Shown piece after piece: positions 23,717 through 33,907 of a stretch of DNA of 64,000 nt. Position numbers and translations under genes: made by a program. The notes beneath the pieces are model-generated. The model worked only from the letters and a program-made list of their open reading frames with translations. It did not search any database and was not told where the DNA came from. Position 1 is the stretch's first letter. Every line of letters starts with the position of its first letter. Origin of the DNA: Clostridia bacterium (GTDB lineage: Bacteria > Bacillota > Clostridia > Christensenellales > Aristaeellaceae). The stretch covers positions 1 through 64,000 of the forward strand of contig JAGBFR010000047.1 in NCBI GenBank assembly GCA_017936375.1. Direction: 5' to 3'.

Positions 23717-24797
23717 GCATCTGAAGACGGATGAGCGCGCGTCCATCGCGCTGCGCTCGCTCTATTCCGCCTACGGTTACAGGCCGTATCAGGTCAGCCA
23801 GTTTGAGGAGTACGACCTCTACATGCGCAACAGGAGCCTGCTGGAGAGCGAGCAGATCCTCACCTTCAGCGATACATCCGGGCGGCTCATGGCCCTCAAG
23901 CCCGACATCACCTTCTCCGTCGTGCGCAATACGAAGGACGAGGACGGGCAGATCAAGCTCTTCTATGCGGAGACGGTCTACCGCGCGCCGCGCGGTGGCT
24001 ATGGCTTCCGCGAGATCACGCAGACCGGCGTGGAGTGCATCGGCACGGTCGACGCCTACGCGATGGCCGAGGTGCTGACCCTCGCGGCGAAGAGCCTTGA
24101 GGCGATCGCCCCCTCCTACGCGCTAGATATCGCGGATATGGGCGTGGCCGCCGGCGTGCTGGCGGGCGAGACGATCACCGACGAGCAGAAGAAGGCGCTC
24201 TGCGCCATGGTCGCGGCGAAGAATCTGCACGGCCTTGCCGCCCTCTGCGCCGAGATGGGCGTGAGCGCTGCGGCGCAGGGCTTCCTCTCGGCGATGATCA
24301 CGGAGTTTGGCCCGCTGGACGAGACGCTCGCTAAATTCGAGGCGATGGGCCTGCCCGCGGCGTGCGGCGGCGCGCTGTCCAATCTTCGCGCCGTGGCGGC
24401 GCTGCTGGCGGCAGAGGGCGTGGCCAATGTGAACCTCGACTTCTCCGTCGTCAACGACATGGGCTACTACAACGGCCTCGTATTCAGCGGCTTTATCGAG
24501 GGCGTGCCCAAGGGCGTGCTCTCCGGCGGCCGGTATGACCTGCTGATGCGCAGGATGGGCCGGCGCAGCGAGGCAATCGGCTTTGCGGTGTATCTGGATC
24601 AGCTGGAGCGATTCATGCAGGAGAAGCCGGGGTATGACGTCGACGCGCTGATCGTCTACAGCAGCAACGCGCAGGCGGCGAAGGCCGCGGCGAAGGCGCG
24701 CGCCCTGCGTGAGGCGGGCTGCAGCGTCCGCGTCCAGCGCGAGGGGACGACGACCCTGCGCGCGAGGGAAACCATTTTCATCGGGGAGGAGGGCTGA
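23691..24797 (+). CDS. hisZ: ATP phosphoribosyltransferase regulatory subunit
   Basis: The 368-residue protein is a class II histidyl-tRNA synthetase catalytic-core relative without the anticodon-binding domain. It has YGYRPYQVSQFEEYDLY, LMALKPDITFSVVRNT, the EITQTGVECIG motif-2-like segment, and GVLSGGRYDLLMRRMG near the end. It partners the short HisG below, giving allosteric histidine inhibition of the first pathway step. The gene begins inside the end of the yerC-like gene with a GGAGGCGG site, so translation is coupled. Confidence 0.9.
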   Translation: MTQNVTRLEHLKTDERASIALRSLYSAYGYRPYQVSQFEEYDLYMRNRSLLESEQILTFSDTSGRLMALKPDITFSVVRNTKDEDGQIKLFYAETVYRAPRGGYGFREITQTGVECIGTVDAYAMAEVLTLAAKSLEAIAPSYALDIADMGVAAGVLAGETITDEQKKALCAMVAAKNLHGLAALCAEMGVSAAAQGFLSAMITEFGPLDETLAKFEAMGLPAACGGALSNLRAVAALLAAEGVANVNLDFSVVNDMGYYNGLVFSGFIEGVPKGVLSGGRYDLLMRRMGRRSEAIGFAVYLDQLERFMQEKPGYDVDALIVYSSNAQAAKAAAKARALREAGCSVRVQREGTTTLRARETIFIGEEG

Positions 24798-24802
24798 GCG
24801 CC

Positions 24803-25447
24803 ATGGCAGAGAAAAAGATGATCAACATCGCGCTGCCCAAGGGCAGGCTGGGCGAGAAGGTCTATGCGCTGCTGGCGCAGGCGGGCTATCCCTGCCCGGA
24901 GCTATTGGAGGACAATCGCAAGCTCACCTTTGAAAACCCCGAGGCGGGCGTGCGCTACTTCTGGGTGAAGCCGTCGGACGTGGCGGTCTATGTCGAGCGC
25001 GGGGCGACGGATCTGGGCATCGCGGGCAAGGATATCCTGCTTGAGTACAGCCCGGACGTCTACGAGCTGCTCGACCTCAATATGGGCAAGTGCCGCATGT
25101 GCGTCGCCGGGCCGAAGGATTTTGTCGACGACCCTGCGCATACGCTGCGCGTGGCGACGAAGTTCCCCAACATCGCGGCGCGGCACTACCGGGCGCACAG
25201 CCGCGAGATTGAGCTCATCCACCTCAATGGCTCCATCGAACTGGCCCCGATCCTCGGCCTGTCCGACGTGATCGTGGACATCGTGGAGACCGGCAAGACG
25301 CTCAAGGAAAACGGCCTCGGCGTGCATGAGGAGATTGTCCCCATCAGCGCGCGGCTGATCGCCAACAAGGCGTCCTTCAAGTTCAAGAGTGAAGCCATCC
25401 GCGAGCTCGCCGCGAAGGCGGGCGAGGCCGTCGCCGCCCGCGGATAA
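24803..25447 (+). CDS. hisG: ATP phosphoribosyltransferase, short form
   Basis: The 214-residue enzyme condenses ATP and PRPP, the committed step of histidine synthesis. It has IALPKGRLGEKVY at the start, DVAVYVERGATDLGIAGKDIL, and the PRPP loop DIVETGKTLKENGL. It lacks the C-terminal regulatory domain of long HisG, consistent with dependence on HisZ encoded 5 bp upstream. The ribosome site is GGGAGGAGG. Confidence 0.93.
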   Translation: MAEKKMINIALPKGRLGEKVYALLAQAGYPCPELLEDNRKLTFENPEAGVRYFWVKPSDVAVYVERGATDLGIAGKDILLEYSPDVYELLDLNMGKCRMCVAGPKDFVDDPAHTLRVATKFPNIAARHYRAHSREIELIHLNGSIELAPILGLSDVIVDIVETGKTLKENGLGVHEEIVPISARLIANKASFKFKSEAIRELAAKAGEAVAARG

Positions 25448-25482
25448 GACGATACAAGCAGGCACGGAAAGGGCAGAAGATT

Positions 25483-26754
25483 ATGAAGATTTTCCGATAT
25501 GAGGAGACGGACAAGAATGCGCTGCTCATGCGCGGCGTCGAGGAGAGCGGCGTAGGCCCTGCGGTCAAGGCCATCCTCGCCGACGTGCGCGCGCGGGGCG
25601 ACGAGGCGCTGTTTGAATACTGCGAGCGCTTTGACGGCGCGAAGCTTGAGCTGCTTGAGGTCACGCGCGAGGAGATCGACGCGGCCTGTGAGGCGCTCGA
25701 TCCCGCGCTGCGTGAGGCGATGGAGCTGGCGGCAAAGAATATCCGTGCCTTCCACAGCATGCAGCGCCGCGAGGGCTTCACCATCGACTGCGGAAACGGC
25801 GTGTACATGGGGCAGAAGGTCACCCCGATCGAGAAGGTCGGCCTCTACATCCCCGGCGGCACGGCGAGCTACCCGTCGACCGTCTTTATGAACGCCATCC
25901 CCGCGCAGATCGCGGGCTGCAGCGAGATCGTGATGGTCTCCCCGCCGTCCCGCTCAGGCACGATTGCCGCGCCCATCCTCGCCGCCGCGAAGCTGGCGGG
26001 CGTGACGCGGGTCTTTAAGCTTGGCGGCGCGCAGGCCGTCGCCGCGCTGGCCTACGGCACGCAGAGCGTGCCCAAGGTCGACAAGATCGTCGGCCCGGGC
26101 AATGCTTACGTTGCCGAGGCGAAGCGTCAGGTCTTCGGCCTTGTGTCCATCGACATGATCGCCGGCCCGAGCGAGATCCTCGTTGTCGCCGACGGCAGGA
26201 GCAATCCCGCGTTCGTCGCGGCGGATCTGCTCAGCCAGGCGGAGCATGACAGGCTTGCCTCCGCCGTGCTGGTGACGGACAGCATGGAATTGGCTGAAAA
26301 GGTCTCCGCCGAGGTGGAGCGTCAGCTCGCCCTCCTCCCGCGCGAGGCGATCGCCCGGGCGTCCATCGACACCTATGGCAAGATCATCGTCGCCGACGAC
26401 CTTGCCGCCGCCGTGGAGGCCGCCAATGTGCTGGCTCCCGAGCATCTGGAATTGTGCATGGATAACCCGGAGGACTATCTGCCGCTGGTGCGCAATGCGG
26501 GCAGCGTCTTCATGGGCCGCTACTGTCCGGAGTCGCTGGGCGATTACCTCGCCGGGCCGAATCACACGCTGCCGACCTCCGGCACCGCGCGCTTCTCGAG
26601 CCCCCTGAGCGTGGACGACTTCATCAAGAAGACGCAGTTCACCCACTACACGAAGGATGCGCTCGCCGGCGTGGCGGATAAGATCGCCGTCTTTGCCCGG
26701 GCGGAGGGGCTGGAGGCGCACGCGCGCGCCGCGCTCATCCGCATGGAAGAATAA
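25483..26754 (+). CDS. hisD: Histidinol dehydrogenase
   Basis: The 423-residue enzyme oxidises histidinol to histidine in two NAD-dependent steps. It shows VGLYIPGGTASYPSTV, KIVGPGNAYVAEAKRQVFG, IDMIAGPSEILV, the zinc/catalytic region LSQAEHD, and PTSGTARFSSPLSVDDF. Length is normal. It is 35 bp after hisG. Confidence 0.95.
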   Translation: MKIFRYEETDKNALLMRGVEESGVGPAVKAILADVRARGDEALFEYCERFDGAKLELLEVTREEIDAACEALDPALREAMELAAKNIRAFHSMQRREGFTIDCGNGVYMGQKVTPIEKVGLYIPGGTASYPSTVFMNAIPAQIAGCSEIVMVSPPSRSGTIAAPILAAAKLAGVTRVFKLGGAQAVAALAYGTQSVPKVDKIVGPGNAYVAEAKRQVFGLVSIDMIAGPSEILVVADGRSNPAFVAADLLSQAEHDRLASAVLVTDSMELAEKVSAEVERQLALLPREAIARASIDTYGKIIVADDLAAAVEAANVLAPEHLELCMDNPEDYLPLVRNAGSVFMGRYCPESLGDYLAGPNHTLPTSGTARFSSPLSVDDFIKKTQFTHYTKDALAGVADKIAVFARAEGLEAHARAALIRMEE

Positions 26755-26778
26755 TCATTGTACGGAAAGAGGGATACG

Positions 26779-27846
26779 ATGGGCGGTTTTCTGATGGCGC
26801 GGCACAGGGGGCTTCCGGCCTATGTGCCCGGCGAGCATGACGAGGGCGGCAGCTTCATCCGCCTGAATACGAATGAGTCGCCCTATCCGCCGTCCCCGGG
26901 CGTGGCGCTGGCCGTCGCCGGGGAGATCGATCAGCTGGGCTATTACAACGATCCGGACTGCACACGCCTGCGCGCGGCGTTGGCTGCGCTCTACGGCGTG
27001 GAGCCGGGGAATGTCGCCGTCGGCAACGGCTCGGACGAGCTGCTCTACTGGGCGTTCCTCGCCTTCGCGGATGAGGCGCACCCCATCGCCCTGCCGGATA
27101 TCACCTACGGGTATTATGAGCTCTTTGCCGCGGTGCATGGCATCCCGATGCACAGGCTGCCGCTCAGGGCGGATTTCACCGTCGACGTGGACGGCTACTG
27201 CGGCCTGGGGGAGATGATCGTCCTTGCCAATCCGAACGCGCCGACGGGCTATGCGGTCTCCGTCGAGGCGATCGAGCGCATTGTCAGGAGCAACCCCGGC
27301 AACGTGGTGCTCATCGACGAGGCATACATCGACTTCGGCGCTCAGACCTGTCTGCCGCTGATTGCAAAGTATGACAACCTGCTTGTCGTCAGGACATATT
27401 CGAAGTCCCGCTCCATGGCGGGCGCGCGCATCGGCTACTGCTTTGGCAGCCCGTCGCTGATCGCCCAGCTGGAGACCGTGCGCAACGCGGTCAATCTCTA
27501 CTCCGTCAGCCGCATGGCGCAGGCCGCGGGCGCAGCCGCCGTGCGGGAGGACGCGTATTACATGGAAAACTGCCGCAGGATCATGGCGTCCCGCCGGATG
27601 ACGACGGACGCGCTGCGGGAGATGGGCTTTGAGGTGCTCGAGTCGCTGGGCAATTTCATCTTTGCCCGCCTGCCGGGCATGAAGGGGCGCGCGATCGTGC
27701 AGGCGCTGCGGGAAAGAAACATCCTCGTGCGCCGCTGGGACGCGCCGCGCATTGAGGATTACCTGCGCATCACCATCGGCACGCGGGAGGAAATGCTCGC
27801 GCTGATCGATGCGCTCAAGGACATCATAAAGGAGAACAGGCCATGA
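26779..27846 (+). CDS. hisC: Histidinol-phosphate aminotransferase
   Basis: The 355-residue fold-I PLP aminotransferase has [46 protein letters not shown] and the Schiff-base lysine block [16 protein letters not shown]. It converts imidazole-acetol phosphate to histidinol phosphate. The ATG at 26779 follows GAAAGAGGG by 7 bp; an earlier TTG has no ribosome site. Its last four bases overlap hisB (ATGA). Confidence 0.92.
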   Translation: MGGFLMARHRGLPAYVPGEHDEGGSFIRLNTNESPYPPSPGVALAVAGEIDQLGYYNDPDCTRLRAALAALYGVEPGNVAVGNGSDELLYWAFLAFADEAHPIALPDITYGYYELFAAVHGIPMHRLPLRADFTVDVDGYCGLGEMIVLANPNAPTGYAVSVEAIERIVRSNPGNVVLIDEAYIDFGAQTCLPLIAKYDNLLVVRTYSKSRSMAGARIGYCFGSPSLIAQLETVRNAVNLYSVSRMAQAAGAAAVREDAYYMENCRRIMASRRMTTDALREMGFEVLESLGNFIFARLPGMKGRAIVQALRERNILVRRWDAPRIEDYLRITIGTREEMLALIDALKDIIKENRP

Positions 27847-28433
27847 GAAACGCGCAGATCAAGCGAGCGACCGCAGAGACGCAGATCGCCCTGAGCCTTG
27901 AGCTTGACGGCACGGGCCGCGCAGACGTCAAGACGGGCGTGGGCTTTCTTGACCACATGCTCACGCTCTTCGCCGCGCACGGGCGCTTTGACCTGACCGT
28001 CGCCTGCAAGGGCGATACATGGGTGGACGACCACCACAGCGCCGAGGATATCGGCATTGCGCTGGGCGAGGCGTTCGCCGCCGCCGTGGGCGAGAAGCGC
28101 GGCATCTGCCGCTACGGCAGCATGCTCCTGCCGATGGACGAGGCGCTCGTCCTGTGCGCGGTGGATCTTTCCGGCCGCAGCACGCTGCGCCTGACCGCGC
28201 AGATCCCCTCACAGAAGATCGGCACGTTCGACACCGAGCTGGTGGAGGAATTCTTCCTCGCCTTCACGCGGAAGGCCGGCGTCACGCTGCACATCCGCCA
28301 GCTGGACGGCACGAACAGCCATCACATCGTCGAGGCGATGTTCAAGGCCTTCGGCCGCGCGCTGCGTCAGGCGGTCAGCCTCGATGCGGCGCTGGGCAAT
28401 GAGATTCCGTCGACAAAGGGAGTGCTGGCATGA
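27843..28433 (+). CDS. hisB: Imidazoleglycerol-phosphate dehydratase
   Basis: The 196-residue monofunctional dehydratase has two metal-binding histidine motifs: [15 protein letters not shown] plus [14 protein letters not shown] near the start, and [17 protein letters not shown] near the end. There is no fused phosphatase, which agrees with the separate PHP phosphatase at the operon's end. It has 4-bp overlaps with both hisC and hisH. Confidence 0.95.
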   Translation: MRNAQIKRATAETQIALSLELDGTGRADVKTGVGFLDHMLTLFAAHGRFDLTVACKGDTWVDDHHSAEDIGIALGEAFAAAVGEKRGICRYGSMLLPMDEALVLCAVDLSGRSTLRLTAQIPSQKIGTFDTELVEEFFLAFTRKAGVTLHIRQLDGTNSHHIVEAMFKAFGRALRQAVSLDAALGNEIPSTKGVLA

Positions 28434-29047
28434 TTGCGATCATCGATTACGGCGTGGGCAATCTCTTTTCCCTGCGCAGCTCGCTGGCGATGGTCGGCGC
28501 GGAGGCGGTCGTCACCGCCGATCCCGCGCGCATCGCGCAGGCGGACCGCGTGATCCTGCCGGGCGTGGGCGCCTTCGGCGACGCGCGGGCGCGGCTTGCG
28601 CAGACCGGGCTTGACCGCGTGGTGCTTGCAGAGGCTGCCGCGGGCAAGCCGCTGATGGGCATCTGCCTGGGCATGCAGCTGCTCTTTGACAGGAGCTTTG
28701 AATTCGGCGAGCACGAGGGCCTCGGCCTCATCCCGGGCAGCGTGGTGGATATGACCCCGCGCATCACCCCGGGCCTCAAGGTGCCGCATATCGGCTGGAA
28801 CGCGCTGGAAATCACGAAGAAGGATCACCCGCTGATGAAGAATCTTTCGGACGGGGACTGCGTGTACTTCGTTCACAGCTTCTGCGCGGTCGACTGTGAG
28901 GAGAGCCTCCTTGCCCGCACGGAATACGGCGGGGCGATCACCGCGGCCGTCGCGCGTGGGAATGTGTGCGGCTGTCAGTTCCACCCGGAGAAGAGCGGGC
29001 GCATCGGTCTTGAGATCCTGCGCGCGTTCTGTGAGATCGAGGGGTAA
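28430..29047 (+). CDS. hisH: Imidazole glycerol phosphate synthase, glutaminase subunit
   Basis: The 205-residue class-I glutaminase has PGVGAFGDA, the nucleophile elbow [11 protein letters not shown] and the His-Glu pair FHPEKSG. It supplies ammonia to HisF. It overlaps hisB by 4 bp and is followed by hisA after 12 bp. Confidence 0.95.
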   Translation: MIAIIDYGVGNLFSLRSSLAMVGAEAVVTADPARIAQADRVILPGVGAFGDARARLAQTGLDRVVLAEAAAGKPLMGICLGMQLLFDRSFEFGEHEGLGLIPGSVVDMTPRITPGLKVPHIGWNALEITKKDHPLMKNLSDGDCVYFVHSFCAVDCEESLLARTEYGGAITAAVARGNVCGCQFHPEKSGRIGLEILRAFCEIEG

Positions 29048-29059
29048 TGGAGGGGTAAT

Positions 29060-29773
29060 ATGCAGATCTGGCCGGCAATCGATCTCTACGGCGGCAAGGC
29101 GGTGCGCCTGCTGCGCGGGGATTACAATCAGATGACCGCCTATTCGGACGATCCCGTCTCCGTGGCGAAGGACTTTGAGCGCTGCGGGGCAAAGAATATC
29201 CACATGGTCGACCTCGAGGGCGCCAAGACGGGCGGCACGCCGAATCTTGAGATCGTGCGCGCCGTCGCGCAGCAGACGAATCTGTTCATCGAAATCGGCG
29301 GCGGCATCCGCAGCGAGGAGGCTGTGGAGGCGTATCTGACCGCGGGCGCGGGCCGCGTGATCCTCGGCACGGCGGCGGTGACGGATCCCGATTTCCTTGT
29401 GCGCATGACCGCGAAGTGGGGCGAGCGCATCGCCGTGAGCGTCGATCTTCGCGACGGTATGGCTGCGATTAAGGGATGGACGCAGAAGAGCGCCCTGACC
29501 TGCGACGCGCTCATGGAGCGCCTGCAGGCGGCGGGGGTAAAGACCGTGATCTGCACGGACATCAGCCGCGACGGCGCGATGCAGGGCACCAATGTCCCGC
29601 TGTATACGGATCTCGGCGCGCGCTATGACATGGACTTCATCGCCTCCGGCGGCGTGTCCTCGATGGCGGATATCCGCGCGCTGAAGGCGGGGAACGTCTG
29701 CGGCGCGATCATCGGCAAGGCGTATTACACCGGGGCCATCGACCTGCGGGAAGCACTGGAGGCGGCGACATGA
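29060..29773 (+). CDS. hisA: ProFAR isomerase
   Basis: The 237-residue TIM barrel opens with PAIDLYGGKAVRLLRGDY (catalytic Asp) and has the second catalytic Asp in CTDISRDGAMQGTN. GGGIRSEEAV and ASGGVSSMADI are the phosphate-binding loops. It is preceded by GGAGGGG and overlaps hisF by 4 bp. Confidence 0.95.
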   Translation: MQIWPAIDLYGGKAVRLLRGDYNQMTAYSDDPVSVAKDFERCGAKNIHMVDLEGAKTGGTPNLEIVRAVAQQTNLFIEIGGGIRSEEAVEAYLTAGAGRVILGTAAVTDPDFLVRMTAKWGERIAVSVDLRDGMAAIKGWTQKSALTCDALMERLQAAGVKTVICTDISRDGAMQGTNVPLYTDLGARYDMDFIASGGVSSMADIRALKAGNVCGAIIGKAYYTGAIDLREALEAAT

Positions 29774-30531
29774 TCACAAAGAGAATCATCCCCTGTCTGG
29801 ATGTGAAGAACGGCCGCGTGGTCAAGGGCGTCAATTTCGCCGGCCTGTCGGACGTCTCCGACCCTGTCGCGCTGGCGAGGTACTATTCCGAATCCGGCGC
29901 GGACGAGCTGGTCTTCTACGACATCACCGCCTCCGCCGAGGGCCGCGCGCTCTTTACGGATATCCTGCGCGAGGTGGCCTCCACGATCTTTATCCCGCTG
30001 ACCGTGGGCGGCGGCATCCGCGAGGTGGCGGATTTTGAGCGCGTGCTCGCCTGCGGCGCGGACAAGGTGAGCGTCAATTCCGGCGCGATCGCCAATCCCG
30101 CGCTCATCGGGGACGCTGCCAGGCGCTACGGCAGCCAGTGCGTCGTCCTCTCGGTGGACGCCAAAAGGGTGGGCGGCCGCTATCACGTCTTTGCCAAGGG
30201 CGGGCGCGAGGATACCGGCATGGATGCGCTTGATTGGATCCGCCGCGGGCTGGACGCCGGCGCGGGCGAGATTGTGCTCAATTCCATCGACACCGACGGC
30301 GTGAAGCAGGGCTTTGATCTGGAGATGCTCGAGGCGGTCTGCGCGTTTTCGAATGTGCCCGTCATCGCCTCCGGTGGCGCGGGCTGCGCGCAGGATTTTG
30401 TGACGCTCTTCAAGGCGATTCCCAAGGTGGATGCGGGGCTCGCCGCGTCGATCTTCCATTTCGGCGAGGTCTCCATTGCCTCGCTCAAGGCGCTGCTGGC
30501 GGACAGCGGCATCACGGTCAGGAGGGTATAA
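29770..30531 (+). CDS. hisF: Imidazole glycerol phosphate synthase, cyclase subunit
   Basis: The 253-residue TIM barrel has IPCLDVKNGRVVKGVNF (catalytic Asp), the second Asp in NSIDTDGVKQGFD, and the phosphate loops VGGGIREV and ASGGAG. It is the synthase partner of HisH. It starts within hisA's stop and ends 3 bp before hisIE. Confidence 0.95.
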   Translation: MITKRIIPCLDVKNGRVVKGVNFAGLSDVSDPVALARYYSESGADELVFYDITASAEGRALFTDILREVASTIFIPLTVGGGIREVADFERVLACGADKVSVNSGAIANPALIGDAARRYGSQCVVLSVDAKRVGGRYHVFAKGGREDTGMDALDWIRRGLDAGAGEIVLNSIDTDGVKQGFDLEMLEAVCAFSNVPVIASGGAGCAQDFVTLFKAIPKVDAGLAASIFHFGEVSIASLKALLADSGITVRRV

Positions 30532-30534
30532 GCC

Positions 30535-31185
30535 ATGATCAATATCGACAATCTCAAGTTTGACGAGCGCGGGCTGATTCCGGCGATCGTCGTGGACAGC
30601 GCGACCAAGCGCGTGCTGACCCTTGCCTATATGAACAGGGAGAGCCTGCAGATCTCCATGGAGAAGGGGCTGACCTGCTTCTACTCCCGCTCCCGCCAGC
30701 AGCTCTGGCTCAAGGGCGAGACGAGCGGAAACTATCAGCACATCGTCTCCATCACGGCGGACTGCGACGGCGACGCGCTGGTCGTCGAGGTCGTCAAGGA
30801 CGGCCCGGCCTGCCATCTGGGCACGGATTCCTGCTTTGAAAATCCCCTCTTCGAGGGCGAGACGGCCCCGGCCTTCCAGTATCAGGACCTGATGGATATG
30901 CTTGTGGGCCGCAGGGAGAACCCCAAGGAGGGCTCCTACACGACCTATCTTTTTGAGAAGGGCCTTGACAAGATCCTCAAGAAGGTCGGCGAGGAGACGA
31001 CGGAGGTCATCATCTCCGCCAAGGACGGCGACAAGGCGAACACCATCTATGAGATCGGCGACCTGATGTACCATGTCATGGTGCTGATGATCGAGATGGG
31101 CATCGGCCTTGATGATATCAAGCGCGAGATGGCCTCCCGTCATGTCATCGACAAGAAGGTCAAGCAGGAGAAGATGGTCAAATGA
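30535..31185 (+). CDS. hisIE: Bifunctional phosphoribosyl-AMP cyclohydrolase / phosphoribosyl-ATP pyrophosphatase
   Basis: The 216-residue fusion has the HisI domain at about 1-110 ([36 protein letters not shown] and the metal site CHLGTDSCF). The HisE domain is at about 115-205 ([29 protein letters not shown]). It carries out steps 2 and 3. It overlaps the phosphatase gene by 4 bp. Confidence 0.94.
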   Translation: MINIDNLKFDERGLIPAIVVDSATKRVLTLAYMNRESLQISMEKGLTCFYSRSRQQLWLKGETSGNYQHIVSITADCDGDALVVEVVKDGPACHLGTDSCFENPLFEGETAPAFQYQDLMDMLVGRRENPKEGSYTTYLFEKGLDKILKKVGEETTEVIISAKDGDKANTIYEIGDLMYHVMVLMIEMGIGLDDIKREMASRHVIDKKVKQEKMVK

Positions 31186-31994
31186 TCCGCCAGAATCTGC
31201 ACACGCACACGACCTGGGACGACGGAAAAAACAGCGCGGAGGAGATGATCCTCGCGGCGATTGCGGCGGGGCTCACCTCCGTCGGCATGAGCGCGCACGC
31301 GCCGATGGTCTTTGACAACGACTGGGAGTGCCCGGCGGATCGCCTGATGGATTATGTCGCCGAGGTGCGCGCGCTGGCGCAGAAGTACGCTGGGCAGATC
31401 GACGTGTACATGGGCCTTGAGTGGGATGCGATGGCGCAGGAGATCGACCTGACGGCGTTTGACTATGTGATCGGCTCTGTGCATGAGCTTCCCGTGGATG
31501 GACACCGCTCGGTCGACTGGGCGGCTGAAAAGACGGCGGCGTATCTCGCGGAGTGCTTCGGCGGGGATGCGGACGCGGCGGCGGAGCTGTTCTTCGCCCA
31601 GTATGAAAAGGTCGCGGCGAATGCGCGCGCGCAGATCGTCGGTCACTTTGACCTGATCACCAAGTTTGACGAGATCGGGCATTTCTTTGATCCTGAGAGC
31701 CCGCGCTTCCGCGCCGCCGCGCGCAGGGCCATGCGCCTGCTGGTGGATGCGGGCAAGATCTTTGAGGTCAATACCGGCGCGATCGGGCGCGGCTACCGCA
31801 CGTCGCCGTATCCCTCGCAGGAGCTGCTGCTGCAGCTTCATGAAATGGGCGGCCGGGTGACGATCTCCTCCGACGCGCACAGCACGGACGGGATTGTCTG
31901 CGCCTTTGACCGGGCGGAGCAGCTGGTCAGGGACTGCGGATTTGAGACGATCTGGGTCTTTGACGGCAAGGAATTCATCGAGAAAGCCCTGTAA
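31182..31994 (+). CDS. hisK: PHP-type histidinol-phosphatase
   Basis: The 270-residue PHP-domain phosphatase has metal ligands in [11 protein letters not shown] at the start, [19 protein letters not shown], and SSDAHSTDG near the end. It dephosphorylates histidinol phosphate, completing the pathway so that every step is encoded in this operon. The assignment rests on the PHP motifs and operon position. The gene overlaps hisIE by 4 bp and is followed by a strong terminator. Confidence 0.9.
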   Translation: MIRQNLHTHTTWDDGKNSAEEMILAAIAAGLTSVGMSAHAPMVFDNDWECPADRLMDYVAEVRALAQKYAGQIDVYMGLEWDAMAQEIDLTAFDYVIGSVHELPVDGHRSVDWAAEKTAAYLAECFGGDADAAAELFFAQYEKVAANARAQIVGHFDLITKFDEIGHFFDPESPRFRAAARRAMRLLVDAGKIFEVNTGAIGRGYRTSPYPSQELLLQLHEMGGRVTISSDAHSTDGIVCAFDRAEQLVRDCGFETIWVFDGKEFIEKAL

Positions 31995-32009
31995 CTGGAT
32001 ACAAAAAAG

Positions 32010-32042
32010 CACCGCTCAGCCATTTGGCCGGGCGGTGTTTTG
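32010..32042. terminator. Bidirectional terminator of the his operon and the sugar transferase gene
   Basis: A 12-bp stem (CACCGCTCAGCC/GGCCGGGCGGTG, with a wobble pair) has TTTT on the plus side and TTTTTT on the minus side, so it serves both convergent units. Confidence 0.8.
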
Positions 32043-32064
32043 CGCGCTGCGGGCGTTTCTTTGC

Positions 32065-33456
32065 TTACAAATCCTTCAATTTCCCGAGCGGGAGCTTCTC
32101 GTCATTGACCAGCGAGGTCAGCGTGCCGAGCATGATGCGGATGTCCATCCAGATCGTCCAGTTCTCAATGTAGTAAATGTCGTACTCGATGCGCTTTTTG
32201 ATCGAGGTGTCGCCCCGGCAGCCGTTGATCTGCGCGAGGCCCGTGATGCCGGGTTTGACCATGTGGCGGATCATGTACAGCGGGATCTCGCCGCGGAATT
32301 GCTCGACATAGTGCGGCAGCTCCGGCCTCGGGCCGACGAGGCTCATGTCGCCGCGCAGGACGTTGAACAGCTGCGGCAGCTCGTCGATGGACAGCTTGCG
32401 GATGATTGTGCCGAAGGGCGTCCTGCGGCTGTCCGCGCGGGTGGTCCAGGCGGTGTCCTCCTCGCCGCTCCTGCGCATGCTGCGGAATTTCAGCATCTCA
32501 AAGGGCTTCTTGTCCTTGCCCACGCGCATCTGGCGGAAGAGGACGCTCTCCTTCGTCGACAGGCGCACGCCGATGGCCGTGACGAGCATCAGCGGGGAGA
32601 GGAAAATGAGCAGGATGATCGAGACGACGATGTCCGTCGCCCGCTTGACCAGCGCGTTGTAGAGGTGATTGAGCGGGATCTCGCGGATGCCGATCATCTT
32701 GATCCCCTCGAACGTCGACGGCGCGACGGAGGCGCTCACGCGCGATTCATAGCAGGGGATGATGCGAAGCGGCACGCCGCTGCGCTCGCAGGCGTCGATC
32801 ACGCTGTCCATGCGCACGTATTCCTGCGCGGGCAGGGCGATGATTGCCTCGTCCGGCTGGCAGGCGGCGAGCGTCTTTTCCAGCGCGTCATAGCCGCCCA
32901 TGTGGCTGCAGGAGAAGGGCTGCTCGCAGGAGGCGACATGCCCCAGAAGGAAGTGCCCGCCCTCGGGCGTGTCCCGCACGGTATCGGCATAGCGCTGGGC
33001 GGCAGGCCCCTCGCCGATGAGCAGCACGCTGCGGCGCATGCGGCCTCTGCGGCGGATGCGGCGGACGGCGGCGATGTAGATCCTGTGCTTGAGGGAGATC
33101 AGGATCACATTCATCATCGCGCTCATCGCCACGGCGACGCGGGACATATTGGGCAGCTTCGCCAGATACAGGCTGCCCAGCGTCACAAAGACGCAGATGA
33201 ATTCGCAGGCGATCGTGCGCTGCACCTGCCTGCCGAACTGGCGCGTGAAATCCAGCCGATGATGGAAGACGAGGCTGTAGATCACATAATGCAGCAGCGC
33301 GGAGAGCACGCCCATCGCATGGTAATACACCTGCGCATAGGAGACCACGCCGCCCATCATGTCAAAGCGGATAAAGTAGGCGAGGGGAAAGGTCAGATAG
33401 CTGATCAGCGCGGCGATCAGGGTATGCGCGCGCGCAGAGAGGCGCGGATTCTCCAT
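32065..33456 (-). CDS. Polyprenyl-phosphate glycosyl-1-phosphate transferase (WcaJ/CpsE type)
   Basis: The 463-residue protein has about four N-terminal membrane segments (12-115), a CoA-binding-like central domain (about 135-265), and a C-terminal bacterial sugar-transferase domain. That domain has KRATDIVVSI (membrane-reentrant start), FEMLKFRSM, RKLSIDELPQLFNVLRGDMSLVGPRPE and KPGITGLAQINGCRG. It starts synthesis of capsule or exopolysaccharide by moving a hexose-1-phosphate to undecaprenyl phosphate. The sugar is unknown. No glycosyltransferases are next to it, so the rest of the polymer pathway must lie elsewhere. rfb genes are at 54-57.6 kb. The start follows AAAGGAGG. Confidence 0.9.
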   Translation of the reverse strand: MENPRLSARAHTLIAALISYLTFPLAYFIRFDMMGGVVSYAQVYYHAMGVLSALLHYVIYSLVFHHRLDFTRQFGRQVQRTIACEFICVFVTLGSLYLAKLPNMSRVAVAMSAMMNVILISLKHRIYIAAVRRIRRRGRMRRSVLLIGEGPAAQRYADTVRDTPEGGHFLLGHVASCEQPFSCSHMGGYDALEKTLAACQPDEAIIALPAQEYVRMDSVIDACERSGVPLRIIPCYESRVSASVAPSTFEGIKMIGIREIPLNHLYNALVKRATDIVVSIILLIFLSPLMLVTAIGVRLSTKESVLFRQMRVGKDKKPFEMLKFRSMRRSGEEDTAWTTRADSRRTPFGTIIRKLSIDELPQLFNVLRGDMSLVGPRPELPHYVEQFRGEIPLYMIRHMVKPGITGLAQINGCRGDTSIKKRIEYDIYYIENWTIWMDIRIMLGTLTSLVNDEKLPLGKLKDL

Positions 33457-33493
33457 GGGAGCCCTCCTTTCTTCGGATTCTTATGCGTGTAAG

Positions 33494-33522
33494 GAAAAAG
33501 CGCCTGCAGGTCTGCAGACGCT
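33494..33522 (-). terminator. Terminator after the small conserved protein
   Basis: On the minus strand AGCGTCTGCAG/CTGCAGGCGCT (one mismatch) is followed by TTTTTCC. Confidence 0.75.
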
Positions 33523-33532
33523 TTTGTGTGCC

Positions 33533-33763
33533 TTACTTCGCGGCGAGCCACTCGTTGGCCTTGTCCGCGGACATGCGCTTGATGGTCTCCTTGGCGTACG
33601 GGGAGGTCTCGCCGCCGAAGCCGTAGAGGAAGAACTTGCCGCCCTCGGTCTTGTAGAGGGTCTCCTCGTAGCCGGCCGGATCGCCGAACGCGCCGTTGGT
33701 GCGCTTCTCAATCAGCTCAGCAGTCTCGGTATCATATTCAACCTTGCAGATGATCTTCTTCAT
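33533..33763 (-). CDS. Small conserved protein of unknown function
   Basis: The 76-residue soluble protein starts MKKIICKVEYDTETAEL and has EETLYKTEGGKFFLYGFGGE and SPYAKETIKRMSADKANEWL. I recall similar small proteins in gut Clostridia but know no function. It has no signal peptide, membrane segment or metal motif. It is monocistronic with its own promoter (33879-33907) and terminator. The ATG at 33763 follows AAAGGAATC. An upstream in-frame extension is unlikely because it starts inside the promoter's -10 region. Confidence 0.8.
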   Translation of the reverse strand: MKKIICKVEYDTETAELIEKRTNGAFGDPAGYEETLYKTEGGKFFLYGFGGETSPYAKETIKRMSADKANEWLAAK

Positions 33764-33878
33764 GATGATCAGATTCCTTTCATATTCACAGGGTGTTGAT
33801 ATTGGCCGCCGTATCGGCGGGGATAAACGCGTCTCGCCCGGATGGGCTGCGCGGATATGCCTGTTTTGCACGACGGAT

Positions 33879-33907
33879 ATGATATCACAAAGTTTTTATT
33901 TATGCAA
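33879..33907 (-). promoter_or_regulatory. Promoter of the small conserved protein
   Basis: Minus-strand TTGCAT, 17-bp spacer, TATCAT in an AT-rich patch. The remainder of the 498-bp gap (33764-34261) holds no convincing gene. Confidence 0.6.
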
